A stretch of DNA of 64,000 nucleotides from Apricaphanius iberus (GCA_028564705.1 JAPXFQ010002804.1:2232001-2296000); one strand, 5' to 3'; shown: positions 11,119-23,035, counted from the stretch's first letter. Numbers and translations are program-made. Notes: generated from the sequence alone by a model not told the origin.

Positions 11119-11261
11119 AAAATAGTAGCTCCACAGTTACTTTGCTGAGTAACTAATTACTTTTGCAGTGTAGTAACTGAGTTACTAACTTAATTACTTT
11201 TTCAAAAAAGTTATTTGTAACTATAACTAATTACTTTTTTAATGTACGATGCCTAACACTG

Positions 11262-11269
11262 ATAATACT
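11262..11269. repeat. 8-bp target duplication, right (hAT)
   Basis: ATAATACT, identical to 5975-5982. Confidence 0.92.
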
Positions 11270-11329
11270 GTATATAGTTATTGTATTTAAACATGTCATG
11301 TTGTAGTTAAGCTTTTTGACCCAAATGCA

Positions 11330-12302
11330 GAACACTTTGGGAGATCAGCCACTGGTTCAGATACGTAGATGACACATGGGTTAAAATCAAAACCAAAGAG
11401 GTGCAAGCCTTTACTGAACACATAAACTCAGTGGACAGAAACATCAAATTCACCAGAGAAGATGTCAAGGACAATAGTTTGCCCTTTTTAGATTGTGTCG
11501 TCCAGAGGAGAAAGGACAGAAGGCTCCACATTGGGGTATACAGAAAACCCACACACACAGACCAATACCTACTTTTTGACTCACACCACCCACTGGAACA
11601 CAAGCTTAGTGTTATCAGGACCCTGCAACACAGAGCTGATAACATACCCACCAGCTCACAGGCCCAAGGGGAAGAACGCAAGCACGTGAGAGACACCCTC
11701 ACAACTTGTGGTTACCCCAGCTGGACTTTTGTGAAAACTGCAGCTAATTCCAGAAGGAAAGCCAACAAAGTGGTTGAAAAAGAAAAAGAAAACAAACGAA
11801 ACAATGTTGTCATTCCATATGGGTCTGGGATTTCTGAAAAACTCAGGAGGATTTTTAACAAACACAGTATCCTTGTGTATTTCAAACCCAGCAACACACT
11901 CAGACAGAGACTAGTACATCCCAAGGACAGAACACCACACACACACAAAAGCAACCTGGTGTATGCAATCCAATGCAATGAAGAATGCAAGGACCTCTAC
12001 ATTGGTGAAACCAAACAACCACTGTACAAACGCATGGCCCAACACAGGAGAGCTAACTCCTCAGGCATGGACTCTGCTGTTCATTTACATCTCAAGGAGA
12101 AAGCTCACTCCTTTGAGGACAGCAATGTCTGGATATTAGACAGAGGACAGATGGTTTGAAAGAGGAGTAAAAGAAGCCATCTATGTAAAAGTAGAGAAAC
12201 CATCGCTAAACAGAGGAGGAGGCCTGAGACATCACCTATCTCCAATTTACAATGCTGCACTTTCATCCGTCCCTAGAAGACTCAAACAAATTAGCCTCTA
12301 AT
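11330..12302 (+). pseudogene. Penelope-like element: RT end plus GIY-YIG endonuclease
   Basis: The frame enters inside the reverse transcriptase at RYVDDTWV (YVDD at 11362-11373, the catalytic motif C). It continues through DNSLPFLDC, RKPTHTDQYL and KPSNTLRQRL into a GIY-YIG-type endonuclease core: LVYAIQC, then LYIGETKQPLYKRMAQHR (LYIG at 11995-12006). This RT plus GIY-YIG order is diagnostic of Penelope-like elements, which cut their own target and prime from it. The copy is 5'-truncated close to motif C. A frameshift near 12140-12150 moves the last 50 or so codons (WFERGVKEAIYVKVEKPSLN) into another frame ending near 12302. It starts about 60 bp right of the hAT and is independent of it. 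Confidence 0.9.
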
Positions 12303-14999
12303 AACAGAAACAACTGTGACTCCAACGACTGTCGTTATAACACAATAGGGCACTAATGAAGCCGAAACCTAACCTCCACCAATAGACGGCATGCCAACGA
12401 CCGTCGTTAAGACATGGAGCACAAAGGATCCAAACACAAACACCCCAGACTCCTAACAAAAAGAAAGACTTCATACTCAAAGTTTAGTGACATGTCATCC
12501 TTTTAAATTCCACAGTATAAATATCATACTTTTTCATTTAAAAAAAAAGTATTTCAGAATTACTTAAGTCTAAAATGTACAGTTGAAACAAGATTTATAC
12601 AAAACAATATATATTTTTTTACTATCTGTTACACTTAATCACTGAATCCTAACAGGTTTTGACAAGAAATCAGGCTATGGCTATAAGTAATGATTGTTGG
12701 AAGAATTTATCAAGACTTTCATTAATTAGTTGTCAAGCCAATAAGTACTTTCTATGGGTCACCTGCCGTTCTTGGTGCCGATGGATGTTTCACTGCACTT
12801 TTTTAAGCCTTCACATGTACGCAGGGCTCCACATTTACATTTCTATAGGATAAAAAATATAACAGTTTAATTTTCTTTGTGTATTTGCTCTATTTCAAAA
12901 TGCAAACTACTTTAATCAAAGATTAGCCAAGATAGTGGCTACTGTGTTTAAAAAGACCAATTCATTTTACATTATAGAAATATTAATACAAAATCTGGAA
13001 ATTAACCTATCAATAAAAAATGTTCTTTCTAAAACACTTCTGATACAGTTAAGTGTAACACAGAGGGCTTTACAGTGGTTAAAAATAGGAGAGGACATTT
13101 GACCCATAGAGCAGTGTTTGTTAATTACTTTGTGTCATACCCCCAATACTATTAAGAAACTGATAATATTGAGTATCATGTAATTATCTGTCCTAACCAC
13201 TGACACTAGCATTTTGCATACAATCAACTGATTATCAAACATTAATAAAATAAGATGCAACAACTATCAGTCGAAACTCATGTTATCACAAAACAAGTAT
13301 ACAAAACAAAAAGCAATTAATTAATTCTAGAATACAGTAATACAGTAGAATACAATAATATTCTTATGTTTTATTTTTACCCAGCATTTCTGTATTACAT
13401 ATGTTTTCTATTGGTCTGATATAATATTATAATCTTAAATGCTGGTTCTTCATTTGCTGTAAGCATTCTATTTAAAGCGGGGCAGATTTAGGATTCAAGA
13501 TGATCAGGGGCTTACCCTAGATGACTGACGGGCAAAATGTTTTTGCTTGAAATGATTAGGCATCTCAACTTTTGCATTGGGATCACCTTTAAGCAGATAA
13601 AAGACACTGGAATAAACTTAATATGCTTGAATCGAGCAAAAACAAGACTCAGACCATATTAACTATCAACAACTGTCAGCTGCTAACGGAAGTCACCTTA
13701 AATCACTGGTCCAGGGAATACAGTTTACATCCATTAAGAGCACAAGATATAAAGCAACAGGGCCACGAAGATCTTATTGTCTTAGACATGAACCTGACAT
13801 ATGTGCTTTTTCCTGCTCTGTTCTTCATTCTTACACTGATATAATATTTTTTTCTTTACTTTCAAGTTTCATAACCTGTTTCCAATTCTCTCAATGACAG
13901 CTTTAATAAATTGCATTTACGCACAAACATTTTCAAGATTACCATGACAACATCTGAGCTGACCCTAACCCATCTCAGATATGAACATCATACTCAATTC
14001 AACTGTCAATCTGGTAGCTCACAGCAGACTGAAGAGTTACTGAGGTTTTGAGGCACATCTCTGGCCTCTGCAACTGATCCGATACACTCCAAGGAGCCAG
14101 AATCAGTGTGTTTTTTCCCCATTGTGGACAAAAAAAGGGACATGTATTTTTCTGCTAGATGTGTGATGGCACAATGTGGATTATTCAGATCATTAAGACT
14201 CAGTATCAATATTAATAAAAACTGAATAGCTAGTATGGGTAAAAATTTGTGGAGGGTAAAAACTGGTTATGATTTTCTAACCCCTTAGGCCATACTGATG
14301 AAAAATCTAAAATATAGGCTGTTACATTTATATTTTATACTCTCAATTTAACTACCTGTATTTCATGTGTTACTGTAAGACAATTTTACTCTTCTTCAGT
14401 TGTTTCTCAGCCATAATCCTCTGTGATATTTAATTATTTATCCAAGTATTTCTACATTCTTCCCATGTCACCATGTAGGCAACATTGTCTTACCATTCAT
14501 TTTCTCTACCACAACTAATAGCAAACCAACATTTAGCAAGCCAGCACTTTTAAAATAAGACCCACAGACCTCAGTCATGATCCATTTTATCACAGCTGCT
14601 GTTGTCTCCTGTAGTTTCTGTCTAAAAATGATCCATATATCCATTTGAGCAACACTCCTGCAGCAGTATCCCCAGCAGGCAGACCGCTAAGACTGCCAAA
14701 GCATTTCTTCTCTCTGCTGCATCTCTGGTGAACTGTGGTGCTGAAACTTGTATCAGAGAGGCGTTTTTTCCTTTTCAAAATTAAAATTGAGATTCGGGCC
14801 TTCTCAGAAAACATCCGGGGCTAAAGCCCAAGTAGCCATCCCCTAACTCCGTCCATGATTTAAAGCATCATATTTAATAGAAATTAAGCTTGGATAACAT
14901 CAGTTTGAGTATAATTAATCAATATAATGTGTTTAACTTAATATACTGTAACTTCGAGTTACTGTTTTGAAGGCACCTTTTAACAATATTCAAAGTAAA
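12303..14999. other. No recognisable gene
   Basis: The first 150 bp may be the untranslated tail of the Penelope-like element (the string ACGACCGTCGTT recurs in similar form at about 12325 and 12400). The remainder is AT-rich DNA with short frames on both strands and no motif I can name. Confidence 0.4.
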
Positions 15000-15158
15000 T
15001 GAATGGATTTGTAGCTTCTTTGACTGGGCTGCCACCTTAAGAGTTTGAGTTTGCCGTTTATATGGTTTCATTTTTAATCTGTAAAGCACTTTGAGTTACA
15101 ATGTTTGTATAAAAACACTTTAAAAATAAAGATTGATTGACTAATTGATTGACTGAGA
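15000..15158 (+). mobile_element. LINE or SINE 3' tail with TTGA repeats
   Basis: TCTGTAAAGCACTTTGAGTT followed by an AATAAAGATTGATTGA tail (to about 15157) is the usual 3' end of several fish retroposons. The next element begins directly after it. Confidence 0.6.
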
Positions 15159-16730
15159 GTTCTGTTGGGAGACTTCAATGCTCACATGGGCAATAATAGT
15201 GAGACATGGATAAGTGTTGTTGGGAGGAATGCTCCCCAATCAGAACCTGATTAGTGTTGTGTTATTGGAATTCTGTGTTCATCATGGATTGTCCATAACT
15301 AACACCATGTTTAAAGATAATAGTGTCCATTAGTGCTCTTGGCACCAGGACACCTTAGGCCACATTTGGATGATTGAATATGCTATCCTTTCAGCTGATC
15401 TGTGGTCACTTGTTTTGGACACTAGGGTGAAGAAAGGGGTAAAGCTGTCCACCTACCACAACATGATGGTGTTTTGGCTCAGGTGGTGGGGAAAGATGCC
15501 TGTCAGACCAGCCAGACTCGAACATTTTTTGACCTTCTGCTGGAAATATCTGGCAGACTCTCTTGTCAGAAGGAACTTAAATTCTTATCTCCGGCTTTGA
15601 ACGCGTCAAGGTGGAGGTGGTCGTTATGTGTTCAGTACCACCATTTACAAGGCAGTTTATCGGAGCTGTGGCTGCAAAATGGTCATGGCGGTAACCCTCA
15701 AACCCGCTGGGGGACACTGCCAGTTAGGAATCCAGTCAAGCCTCTCTTGTGGCTCAGATAGTTGCTAAAGCTCTGGGAGCTGGAGGAGTTTTGTGGGGCT
15801 GTGGAGAACGACTTCTATACGGCTTTGAGGCAATGCTAGTCGGACATCTGGGTTCTTAGGAAGGGTAAGCAGTTCACCACCAACACTGTTTATGGTGGGA
15901 ATGGTGTTCTGCTGACCTTGATTTGGGATATTGTGGGTTGGTGGGCAGAGTACTTTGAAGATTGCCTCAATACCTTCAGCATTTCTTGTAGCGTGCCAGC
16001 GGAGTCTGGGGACTTTTTGTCTTTCTCTCCAATATCTAGTGCTGAAGTGACAGAGGTGGTTAAAAGGCTCTTCGGTGGAACAGCTCCAAGGGATTGATCA
16101 CATTTGCGTTCATTAAGGCTCTGGATGCTGAGAGGTAACATGTCTGTTGGGTAACACGACTCACCTCGGATAAAGAAGAACCAATGTGGTTTTCATTGTG
16201 GTTGGGACACTGGACCATCTTTACATCCTAAGCAAGATTCTTTAAAATGCTTGGGAGTTTTCCCTACATGTGTTTTGTGGACTTGGAAAAGGAGTTTAAC
16301 CTTATACCTCTGGGAGTTGTTTGGTGGTGCTTCAGGAGTATGGGATACAAGGCCCCTTGATACTAGCTGTAAGGACCCTGTACTACTGGTGTTAAAGCCT
16401 GGTATGCATTGCAGTAAGTTGGGCTCATTTCCAGTGAGAATGAACTCTTCCAAGGTTGACTTTTGTCACAGATTTCAAGGCAGAGCCAAGGTGTTGAGGG
16501 GATTCATTTTGGTGGCTTAAAAATTGTGTCTGCATTTAGCCAATGTTGTTCTTTTTGGCTTCATCAGCACATGATCTACAGTTTTTACTGGAGCAGTTTG
16601 CATCCACGTCTGAAGCAGCTGGGATGAGATTTAGCACCTCCAAATCCGAGACCAGGGTTTTGAGCTAGAAAATAGGGGAGTGCATTATCCGGGTTGGGGA
16701 TGAGGTCTTGCTCCTGGTGGAGGACCTTAA
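15159..16730 (+). pseudogene. Degenerate endonuclease/RT LINE, 5' part
   Basis: The sequence begins in an apurinic-type endonuclease with VLLGDFNAHMG (15159-15191). It then carries many stops and frameshifts through the linker. Motif A of the RT is readable as MCFVDLEKEFN (about 16268-16300), keeping the first catalytic Asp (16280-16282) while the usual following Asp is Asn. The motif C region near 16535-16560 reads LANVVLFG, so the catalytic Asp pair has been lost. The protein would have nicked DNA and reverse-transcribed its RNA. I recognise this as a common fish LINE of an RTE-like type but am unsure of the clade. It is interrupted at 16731 by a MITE. Confidence 0.75.
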
Positions 16731-17256
16731 GGGTGCATTCACACCATTAGTGTTTAGTTCATTTGAATTGAACTCTCGTTCATTTGCCCGGAAAGTCCGG
16801 TTTGTTTGCGGAGGTGTGAATGGGCAATCAAACTCTGATTTGGACCAAAAAAGAAAACTCTAGTCCGCCTAAAAATATGGATCTTGGTTCAATTAAAAAC
16901 AATCTCTGCTTCAGTTCGATTGCATTTGGATTGGTAAACTAACCGGGGCCACGCCAAAAGCAGGAAGTGGACTATATTACAGGGCAATCTGGGTAAATAC
17001 AATCTAAACAACCATGCATGCTGGATAGGTGCATGCTGGATCTTGTACACACCTTGCTCAACGTCTGTATAAGGAGGACATCTGTGCTGAAAGTTGTATG
17101 CGTGCAGTCCTACTCATTGCACATTGCCTCATATGGACCCATGTTAGCCATTTTGTGTGAAAAAAAACAAGCAATTTCAATATTCCTATGCCAATGTTGC
17201 AATTTTGGTCCCCAATCAAACCGAACCTACCAGATTATCAGGTGTGAATGCAGCCC
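16731..17256. mobile_element. MITE with GGGTGCATTCACACC termini
   Basis: The left end GGGTGCATTCACACC (16731-16745) is matched by the right end GGTGTGAATGCAGCCC (17241-17256) as an inverted repeat. TTAA precedes the left end. The right flank is CAAG, so one copy of a TTAA or TAA duplication may have mutated. The LINE reading continues on both sides, which proves insertion into it. No transposase frame is present, and a Kolobok or piggyBac-type origin is possible. Confidence 0.8.
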
Positions 17257-17665
17257 AAGTATCTGGGGTTCATGTTCATGATTAAGGGAAAAATAGAACA
17301 GGAGATTGATAGGCAGATTGGTGCTCTGTCTGCAGTGATGCAAGACTGTAACAGTCTGTCTTGTTTAAAAAAAACTTTGATTTACCAGTCGATCTACACT
17401 CCCACTATCATCTATGGTAACAATCCCTGAATAGTGACCAAAAGAACAAGATGACTCTCCCTTAGAGAAAGTATGAGAAGCTCATTCATCCAGGAGAGGC
17501 TCTGAGTAGAGCCGCTGCACCTCCACATCAAGAGGAATCAGTTGAGGTGGCTCGGACATATGCTTAGGATGTCTCATATCTTTCTGGTGAGGTGTTTCAG
17601 AAACGTTACACTGGGGGGAGGCCCAGAGGAAGACCCAGGACACGCTGGACGGTAGAGGTGTCTCC
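17257..17665 (+). pseudogene. Degenerate LINE, C-terminal part
   Basis: Continuation of the LINE at 15159. KYLGFMFMIKGK-like text at 17257-17290 and a C-terminal region (17500-17660) encoding HIKRNQLRWLGHMLRMSH match the usual C-terminus of this LINE type. There are stops and small deletions throughout. Confidence 0.72.
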
Positions 17666-18839
17666 AACTAAGGATTTATATGTTCGAATCATAATTGTCG
17701 GATCTTTCTATACTCAACTGATGGTCGAATTATCTATTTGTCCGGGCTGGTAGGGGGACGGTTGTATGCTGCAAAGACTTGTAGGTAATGTGTTTGTGTT
17801 AATTGTAGAAGTTCTCTGTTTTACATTATGGTTTGTATTCCAAATAAAGTCATGTTCTTTAGTTATCCTTTGACTCATGTTGTTTTCAGTGTTTGGTGGT
17901 GTTTGTCTGTGCACCATCTTAGAGGGGCTGGTGCATGGGAGTGGCCTGCATGTCCTGATATTTATGTTGTCGTCTGTCTCTGCCTGTTCGTGTAATAACT
18001 GCAAAGAAAATTGCCCCCTCACAGTAAAGTGTTGCAAAGGGAAAGAGGAGTGCAAACAAAATTCTCTCTCCAGTGACTAATTTGATGGGTGTCGTCACAA
18101 TGTCAATTGATTTTTTGGTTCTTTTCATGTTTGGTTTTATGGCATCATCATATTTACAGGCTGTATATCACTTTATATAACCATACAAAACCAGGAGTAA
18201 CTGAGCAATTAGTTGAATCAGGCTCTGCACATCGATGCATCGAATCTGCAGCTGTCTGAGATAACCCTACTCAAGGGTCAATGTTCCTCGGCTAGCCTTT
18301 GAATGCCTTGGGAGTAAAGGGTGACGAGGTAATCAATTGTCGCTCCCGTCCCATCGCGATCCCAAAAAAATAGCCCCGTCACGTCCCGATCACGTCTTGA
18401 AATCATGTATTTATTGGACTGGTGTCACATGCTCCTCTTCTGTCCTGAGATGCGCCGCTAAAGCTAAAACTTCTCAGTGCGTCCTCTGCAAATCCTCCTG
18501 TCATCTCAACCTCAGCAGCACAACCCAGAAGGGATGCAGCAGCATCAAGTGGTCCTCCTCCTTCAATAGACCCAGTTGACTGGCCATCTTCTCTGACTGA
18601 TAAGTTACAGAGTCAGTTCACAGCGGTCCATTTAAAGTATTAAACAGCTTCACATCATCAAAACAAAGGGACCGATGAAGGTGTCAACATGACTATTTTA
18701 ACAGAGTTTTCGTCAGTGGAGTAAAAAGTCAGAACAGTCTGGTTTATGTACTCTAAAAAAGATGATAGCTTGCACTGCTTTGCTGCAAACTTTTTTTTTC
18801 TAAAAGAGAGTTCAAACTGAATAGAAAAGGACTAAAGGA
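17666..18839. other. Unassigned; possible 5' region of the hAT at 18.8 kb
   Basis: No domain is recognisable. CG-containing motifs at 18325-18400 (CCCGTCCCATCGCGATCCC) look repeat-derived. Short frames here show no coding sign. Confidence 0.3.
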
Positions 18840-19339
18840 CTAGAAAATGCAAGTCGGTTGCGCAAGGTCCATGATGATAGCCAGGAGCACAATGCTCACA
18901 TGGCAACATGGAAGGAGTTGGGGGTTCGTTTTGAGAAAGGGCTCACAACTGATTAACAAAAGATGGCATTGGCTGAGGTTGACAGAAAAAGGTGGTGTGA
19001 CTTTCTAAATCAATTGGTGCCAATATTTCAATTCATAGCTGAAATAAATATGGGTTTTAGAGGTTCCACCAAGACATTAAATAAACTAGACAGTGGACAT
19101 TTTCTGAAAGAGGTGGAGCTTATGACCCTATTTGATCCAGTGATTAAGCAGCATGTCAGCAGGGTGGAAAGAGGAGCTGGCAGTCACATAAATTATCTTG
19201 GCAAAACAATCCAAAATGATCGGATAAACCCAGTTCTAAAATAATAAAACACATTGTAACAGAGATCTAAATATCCAAATACTTCTCCATTAACATAGAA
19301 TGCACCCCTGATCTGAGTCATAGGGGACAGCTTTCTCTC

Positions 19340-19342
19340 TTA
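19340..19342. repeat. TTA target duplication, left
   Basis: TTA precedes AGCCTAG and recurs at 19979-19981. Three-base TWA duplications are typical of PIF/Harbinger. Confidence 0.75.
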
Positions 19343-19978
19343 AGCCTAGTTTATGCTTCTCCGTTTTGATTGAGACGGATTGACGCAATGCCATTATCCA
19401 TCAACGCAGGGGCTCTCTGTCACCTACGCAAGAAGACACGGAGTAGAGGCCCAATTTTTAACTATCCGTCAACGGATAGCGTATGCATCTGATTGGTCTA
19501 TTTCAGTAAAAGCCAGCGATCGCTTCACCAGAACAGTGGTATATAGTCGCTGTAATCAGCAGTTAATGCAGCATTTGGCCCCTACATGCTTAATATTGAA
19601 AGGATAATCTGTTCTTTTGGCGATTTTGTACACAAGGAGGTGTAGCAAAACAACAAAAAAGGCTGCTGTGTTTTGTTTCCATGCGTTTCTAGAGGATTCA
19701 ATGAGCTGCACCTTTAGTAAAGAGCTTTATAACTTTATCAAAACTTACTTTCTGTCATTCATTGCTCCTTGAGGAAGAAATATGTTCATAAGCCTAGAAA
19801 AAAATGAAAAGACAGTGTGATAGTAGGCAGAGACAAGAGAGAAAGGTTAGCACCCCCTGCTTTCCTAGTCGAGCAAAGGTGAAAAAACAATAGAGTGGAG
19901 TGGAAAAGCGGAGTACTATAATCAGAAAACATCTGCTTCTGAGTGCAAATTTGCGGTTGAAGAAGCATAAACTAGGCT
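19343..19978. mobile_element. Harbinger-type MITE, copy 1
   Basis: Termini are AGCCTAGTTTATGCTTCT (19343-19360) and its inverted copy AGAAGCATAAACTAGGCT (19961-19978), an exact 18-bp inverted repeat. TTA is duplicated on both sides. The 636-bp element has no transposase frame. A diverged second copy lies at 28156-28735. Confidence 0.88.
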
Positions 19979-21292
19979 TTAGTCAGGATAGTATCACAAG
20001 AAAACCTATCTCAAGTAAAAGAGCATGTCTTAGGCTTTCTTGTGGCAGAGCAATCAACAGGAAACATTGTCATCTCTTCAATCATAAAAAGGCTTGAGAA
20101 ACTCGACATCACATTTGAGGATTGCAGAGGCCAGTCCTATGACAATGGCGCAAATACGAAGGGGAAAAAATAAAGGTTTTCAGGTAAAGTTGGGTCAGCT
20201 GACCTCAAGAGGTTTTTTATGTCCCTTGTGGTGCCCACATTTTAAATCTGGTTGCAGCTGATACTATAAAAAGCTCACCAGATGCTTTTGGCTGCCTGAG
20301 AATTGACAAGTTATTCAAGCTCTTCTCAGCCTACACCCATAGGTGGGATGTCCTCTCGAAATATGTGAAAATCACTCTGAAATCATGGGCAGAGACAAGA
20401 TAGAAAAAGCATTGAGGCAGTAAGGTATAGAAGGCTGGGCAAGTCAGAGAAGCTCTTCTGGATGTCAGTGAAAAAATTGCAGACCCTGTGATGAGAGTTG
20501 AAGCCCAGTCTTTGGCTGAGGAAACTGGATCTTATCGCTTATACATTTGTACAGTCATATGGTATGAGATTCTCATCAAGATCCAGCATGTCAGTGAACT
20601 GATGTAGTCACCCTCCATGCAGCTTAATGTGGCTGTCGACTTGCTGAAATAAACCAGAGATTCCCTCACCAGTTAGAGAAACACTGGATTTTCTGAAGCA
20701 CAGATAATTGCAAAGGAGGAGTATGAAGAGGTGAACATGGAGGCTGAACTCAAATAAAAGCACTTGTGGACCACAAAAAGGCAATTTGACTATGAGTCTC
20801 CAGATGAGCCCATACAAGATGCACTAAAAAAAATGGAAACCACATTTTTTTATGCGGTTGTAGATACTGCAATCTCCTCACTCGATGAGAGATTTCAGAA
20901 TCTAGGAGAGGTGAATAACGCATTTGATGTGCTTCTCAATTTCCCCAACTTAGAAGAAGAGGACCTCCAACAAGAAGTATCAAACCCTAAGTACTGCTCT
21001 GACCCATGACTGCCAGCTAGACATTAATGGCACAGAACTTGCAAAGGAAAGGCAGAATTCCCCACTATTGCCATCAAATAATATGACAAACGGAGCTTTT
21101 GACCATCCTACATGAAAAGAAGCTGGGACAAATTTACCCCAACACATAATTTGCTTTGGCAAACTCTGCCACTCTTCCTGTTACAGTGGCTGATGCTTAA
21201 ATAAGCGTCTTTAAGCTCAAATTGATTAAAGGTTACTTGAGATACAGTAAGATGCAAGAACATCTCAGTAGACTTGCCATCATAAGCATAAA

Positions 21293-21297
21293 CATGT
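21293..21297. repeat. 5-bp target duplication, left (solo LTR)
   Basis: CATGT here and at 21877-21881 flank the LTR. The shared string is six bases (ACATGT), so the exact phase is uncertain by one base. Confidence 0.7.
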
Positions 21298-21876
21298 TGT
21301 TTTGTATAATATTTTTAATGGATCGTCGTGGGTCGGATCACAATTAAAAATAATAACAAAGACACTGATTTATGCTAGAATAATGTGTCACTTTTATTCC
21401 CCACACAATATACAGTATCAGCAGCAAAAGCAAAACAATGCTTCATCAAACAGGAATTAAGTTTTCATCACAGCATCTCACCTTTGACACTGGAGAGCCA
21501 GTCACCTCTCGGTCAGACCTGTTAACTTAACGCGAGCCAGGCGATCGTGCACAAACCCCACAGCAGACTCTGGCAAAAGGTGCACAGCTCCCACTCCAAT
21601 TATACCCAGAGGAGTGCGTGAAGAATGAGGCGGGCCGGGCCTCACCTTCAGGCCCCCCCTCGCTTATCAGTTTGCCTGGTTTCGGAAAAACATGTTTTTT
21701 GAAATCAGGCAGACCGCAGTTTCATGAGAGCTGTCTCCTAAAGATACCAACCCCCCCCCCCCCATTCCTCGTGAAGGTTCATATTTTGAAGCAAGCAGAG
21801 TATTAGCATTATAACGTTCTCATAACACATCATATACACAGGTGACTCGAGGAAACCAAAAAGTTTATATCCATTA
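21298..21876 (-). mobile_element. Solo LTR, minus orientation
   Basis: A 579-bp block with a TG start on the plus strand interrupts the hAT reading exactly between two CATGT copies. On the minus strand it has a TATA-like TATAATT at about 21597-21605 and an AATAAA signal (TTTATT on the plus strand at 21393-21398), in promoter-to-polyA order. The minus-strand 5' end reads TA instead of TG. No gag or pol is attached, so it is best explained by LTR-LTR recombination. A C homopolymer lies at about 21751-21763. Confidence 0.68.
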
Positions 21877-21993
21877 CATGTGGTGTCAGATCAGTTATCA
21901 AATGAAGGTGTTGTGGATGATTTTGCTGCAAGACAAAAAAGGAAAGTGAAGCTCTAGCAGGCTATGCGAGGTTGAGGAGGAGGAATAGTTTTT

Positions 21994-22850
21994 AAAGACC
22001 CACTACGTAACTTTGCTGACATTTGCCCTCTGCCGCCATCTCAAGGCTTGTGGTGTAACATCACTGTCGTAAAAACAGGAGCGCATCTCAAGAAGTGTAC
22101 TTACGGTTTTACAAGCTTGCCCACCAAAACAACATAACATCAAACTAACAACTTGTCAGCTGTTGAACCGTGAAAGTTTTCCCGGTACTGTATCACATCA
22201 TCATGCCCAAATTACCCAAGGACAAACATTTATTACCTACGAATCCAGTAACAACACAACTAGGTCAGCATCCATACATCCTGCGGTATCTCTAATGTCT
22301 CACTCACAGTGGCTGACCACACAAAACTGAATAGTTGTAACACATTTTTAGAAGCTAATCCTACTTTGATCTAAACTGAGTAACCATTTAAAAGAAAAGA
22401 TCTCTCACAGCAGTGAATGGAAGGAAATGTTCTCTGACCTGTCTTCTCCCATCTTGCTGCTCCGCTGCTCAGCATGCTGCAACTTTCCTTACCCCCGATT
22501 CAAACCAGCACAGAAAGGATGCACCCTGGTACGAATCAGAAGTTAAGAAGCCTTCTGCAGCAAAAAGCTCAAGCAGCTTTCAGCTCTTGCAGCCCAATCT
22601 ATTTTCCTCGCTTCTTCTGATAGCGTCTTCTTTGGAGTTGAGAAGCTGGCTCAGCTCAGAGTCTAGCTCTGCGGCAACACTGGGTGTATCAGTTTGCCTG
22701 AGTATGAGTCAAGAGGTTAACAAGCTTTCTTCAACATTGAAGCTCCGGTAGCTTTCAGCTCTTGCAGCTCATTTAATTTACTAACTCCTTCTGATAGCAT
22801 CTTCTTTGGTTTCTTTGGTGGATTTTCCATGGCTCAAGTCTCAAAACCGC
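21994..22850 (+). mobile_element. TTTAAAGAC-type transposon arm
   Basis: Begins TTTTAAAGACCCACTACG and includes CTCAAGGCTTGTGGTG. The first 140 bp or so match the reverse complement of 54400-54586 (TTTAAAGACACACTCC, CTCAAGGCTTGTGGCG). The two shared ends define one repeat family. The right boundary near 22850 is a guess. No transposase frame was seen. Confidence 0.5.
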
Positions 22851-22950
22851 GGGTTTGTTTATATCATTAGGTAGCGCGTAGCTGCGTATTTTGTATTTGT
22901 TTCTTTGATTCTAAGTATTTTGATGTGCAACTTAATTCTAGGCAAAACTA

Positions 22951-23035
22951 TTGGCTCATGAGTTAGGAGTTCAACTTGTAATCGGAGGGTTGCTGTTTCG
23001 AGTCAAGTGCTATACAAATACAGGCCATTTACCAT
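22951..23035 (+). mobile_element. tRNA-derived SINE, internally deleted
   Basis: The tRNA-like head includes AATCGGAGGGTTGCTG and a B-box-like GTTTCGAGTC (22993-23003). It joins almost directly to the family tail, TGCTATACAAATA followed by CCATTTACCAT. The same family occurs at 50887-51030 (tail) and 62026-62293 (near full length). Confidence 0.65.

Larger units (their letters stand above)
5983..11261. mobile_element. hAT element, composite, containing nested LINEs
   Basis: The left terminus is CAGTGTTGGGAGTAA at 5983 and the right terminus ends CCTAACACTG at 11261. Both arms are rich in short GTTAC/AGTTAC and TAATTAC words, as in fish hAT MITEs. Perfect 8-bp duplications flank the 5,279-bp span. 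Only about 5983-6690 and 11117-11261 belong to the hAT itself. The rest is an antisense LINE, a sense L2 and an LTR-like insertion. With these removed the hAT is below 0.9 kb and has no transposase frame, so it was non-autonomous. Confidence 0.9.
18840..21957 (+). pseudogene. TTF/ZMYM-type hAT transposase, broken and interrupted
   Basis: The readable parts follow the order of a TTF-zinc-finger hAT transposase: an EHNAHMATWKELG block (about 18888-18925); FLNQLVPIFQFIAEINMGFRG and HYLGKTIQN-like text (18963-19244, DUF4371-like); QSYDNGAN (about 20125-20150, around the catalytic Asp of the RNase H fold); a long middle region; ESPDEPIQDALKKME (20797-20840); the hAT dimerisation region at about 21150-21240; and the C-terminal VVDDFAARQKRKVKL ending with TAG at 21955-21957. 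Many stops and frameshifts interrupt it. Two later insertions, a MITE (19343-19978) and a solo LTR (21298-21876), split it. Fish also carry domesticated ZMYM1-like relatives, but this copy cannot be expressed as one protein. Confidence 0.82.

Noticed and set aside
11307..11990. Long minus-strand frames opposite the Penelope-like gene
   Set aside because: They are antisense shadows of a frame with recognised RT and GIY-YIG motifs.
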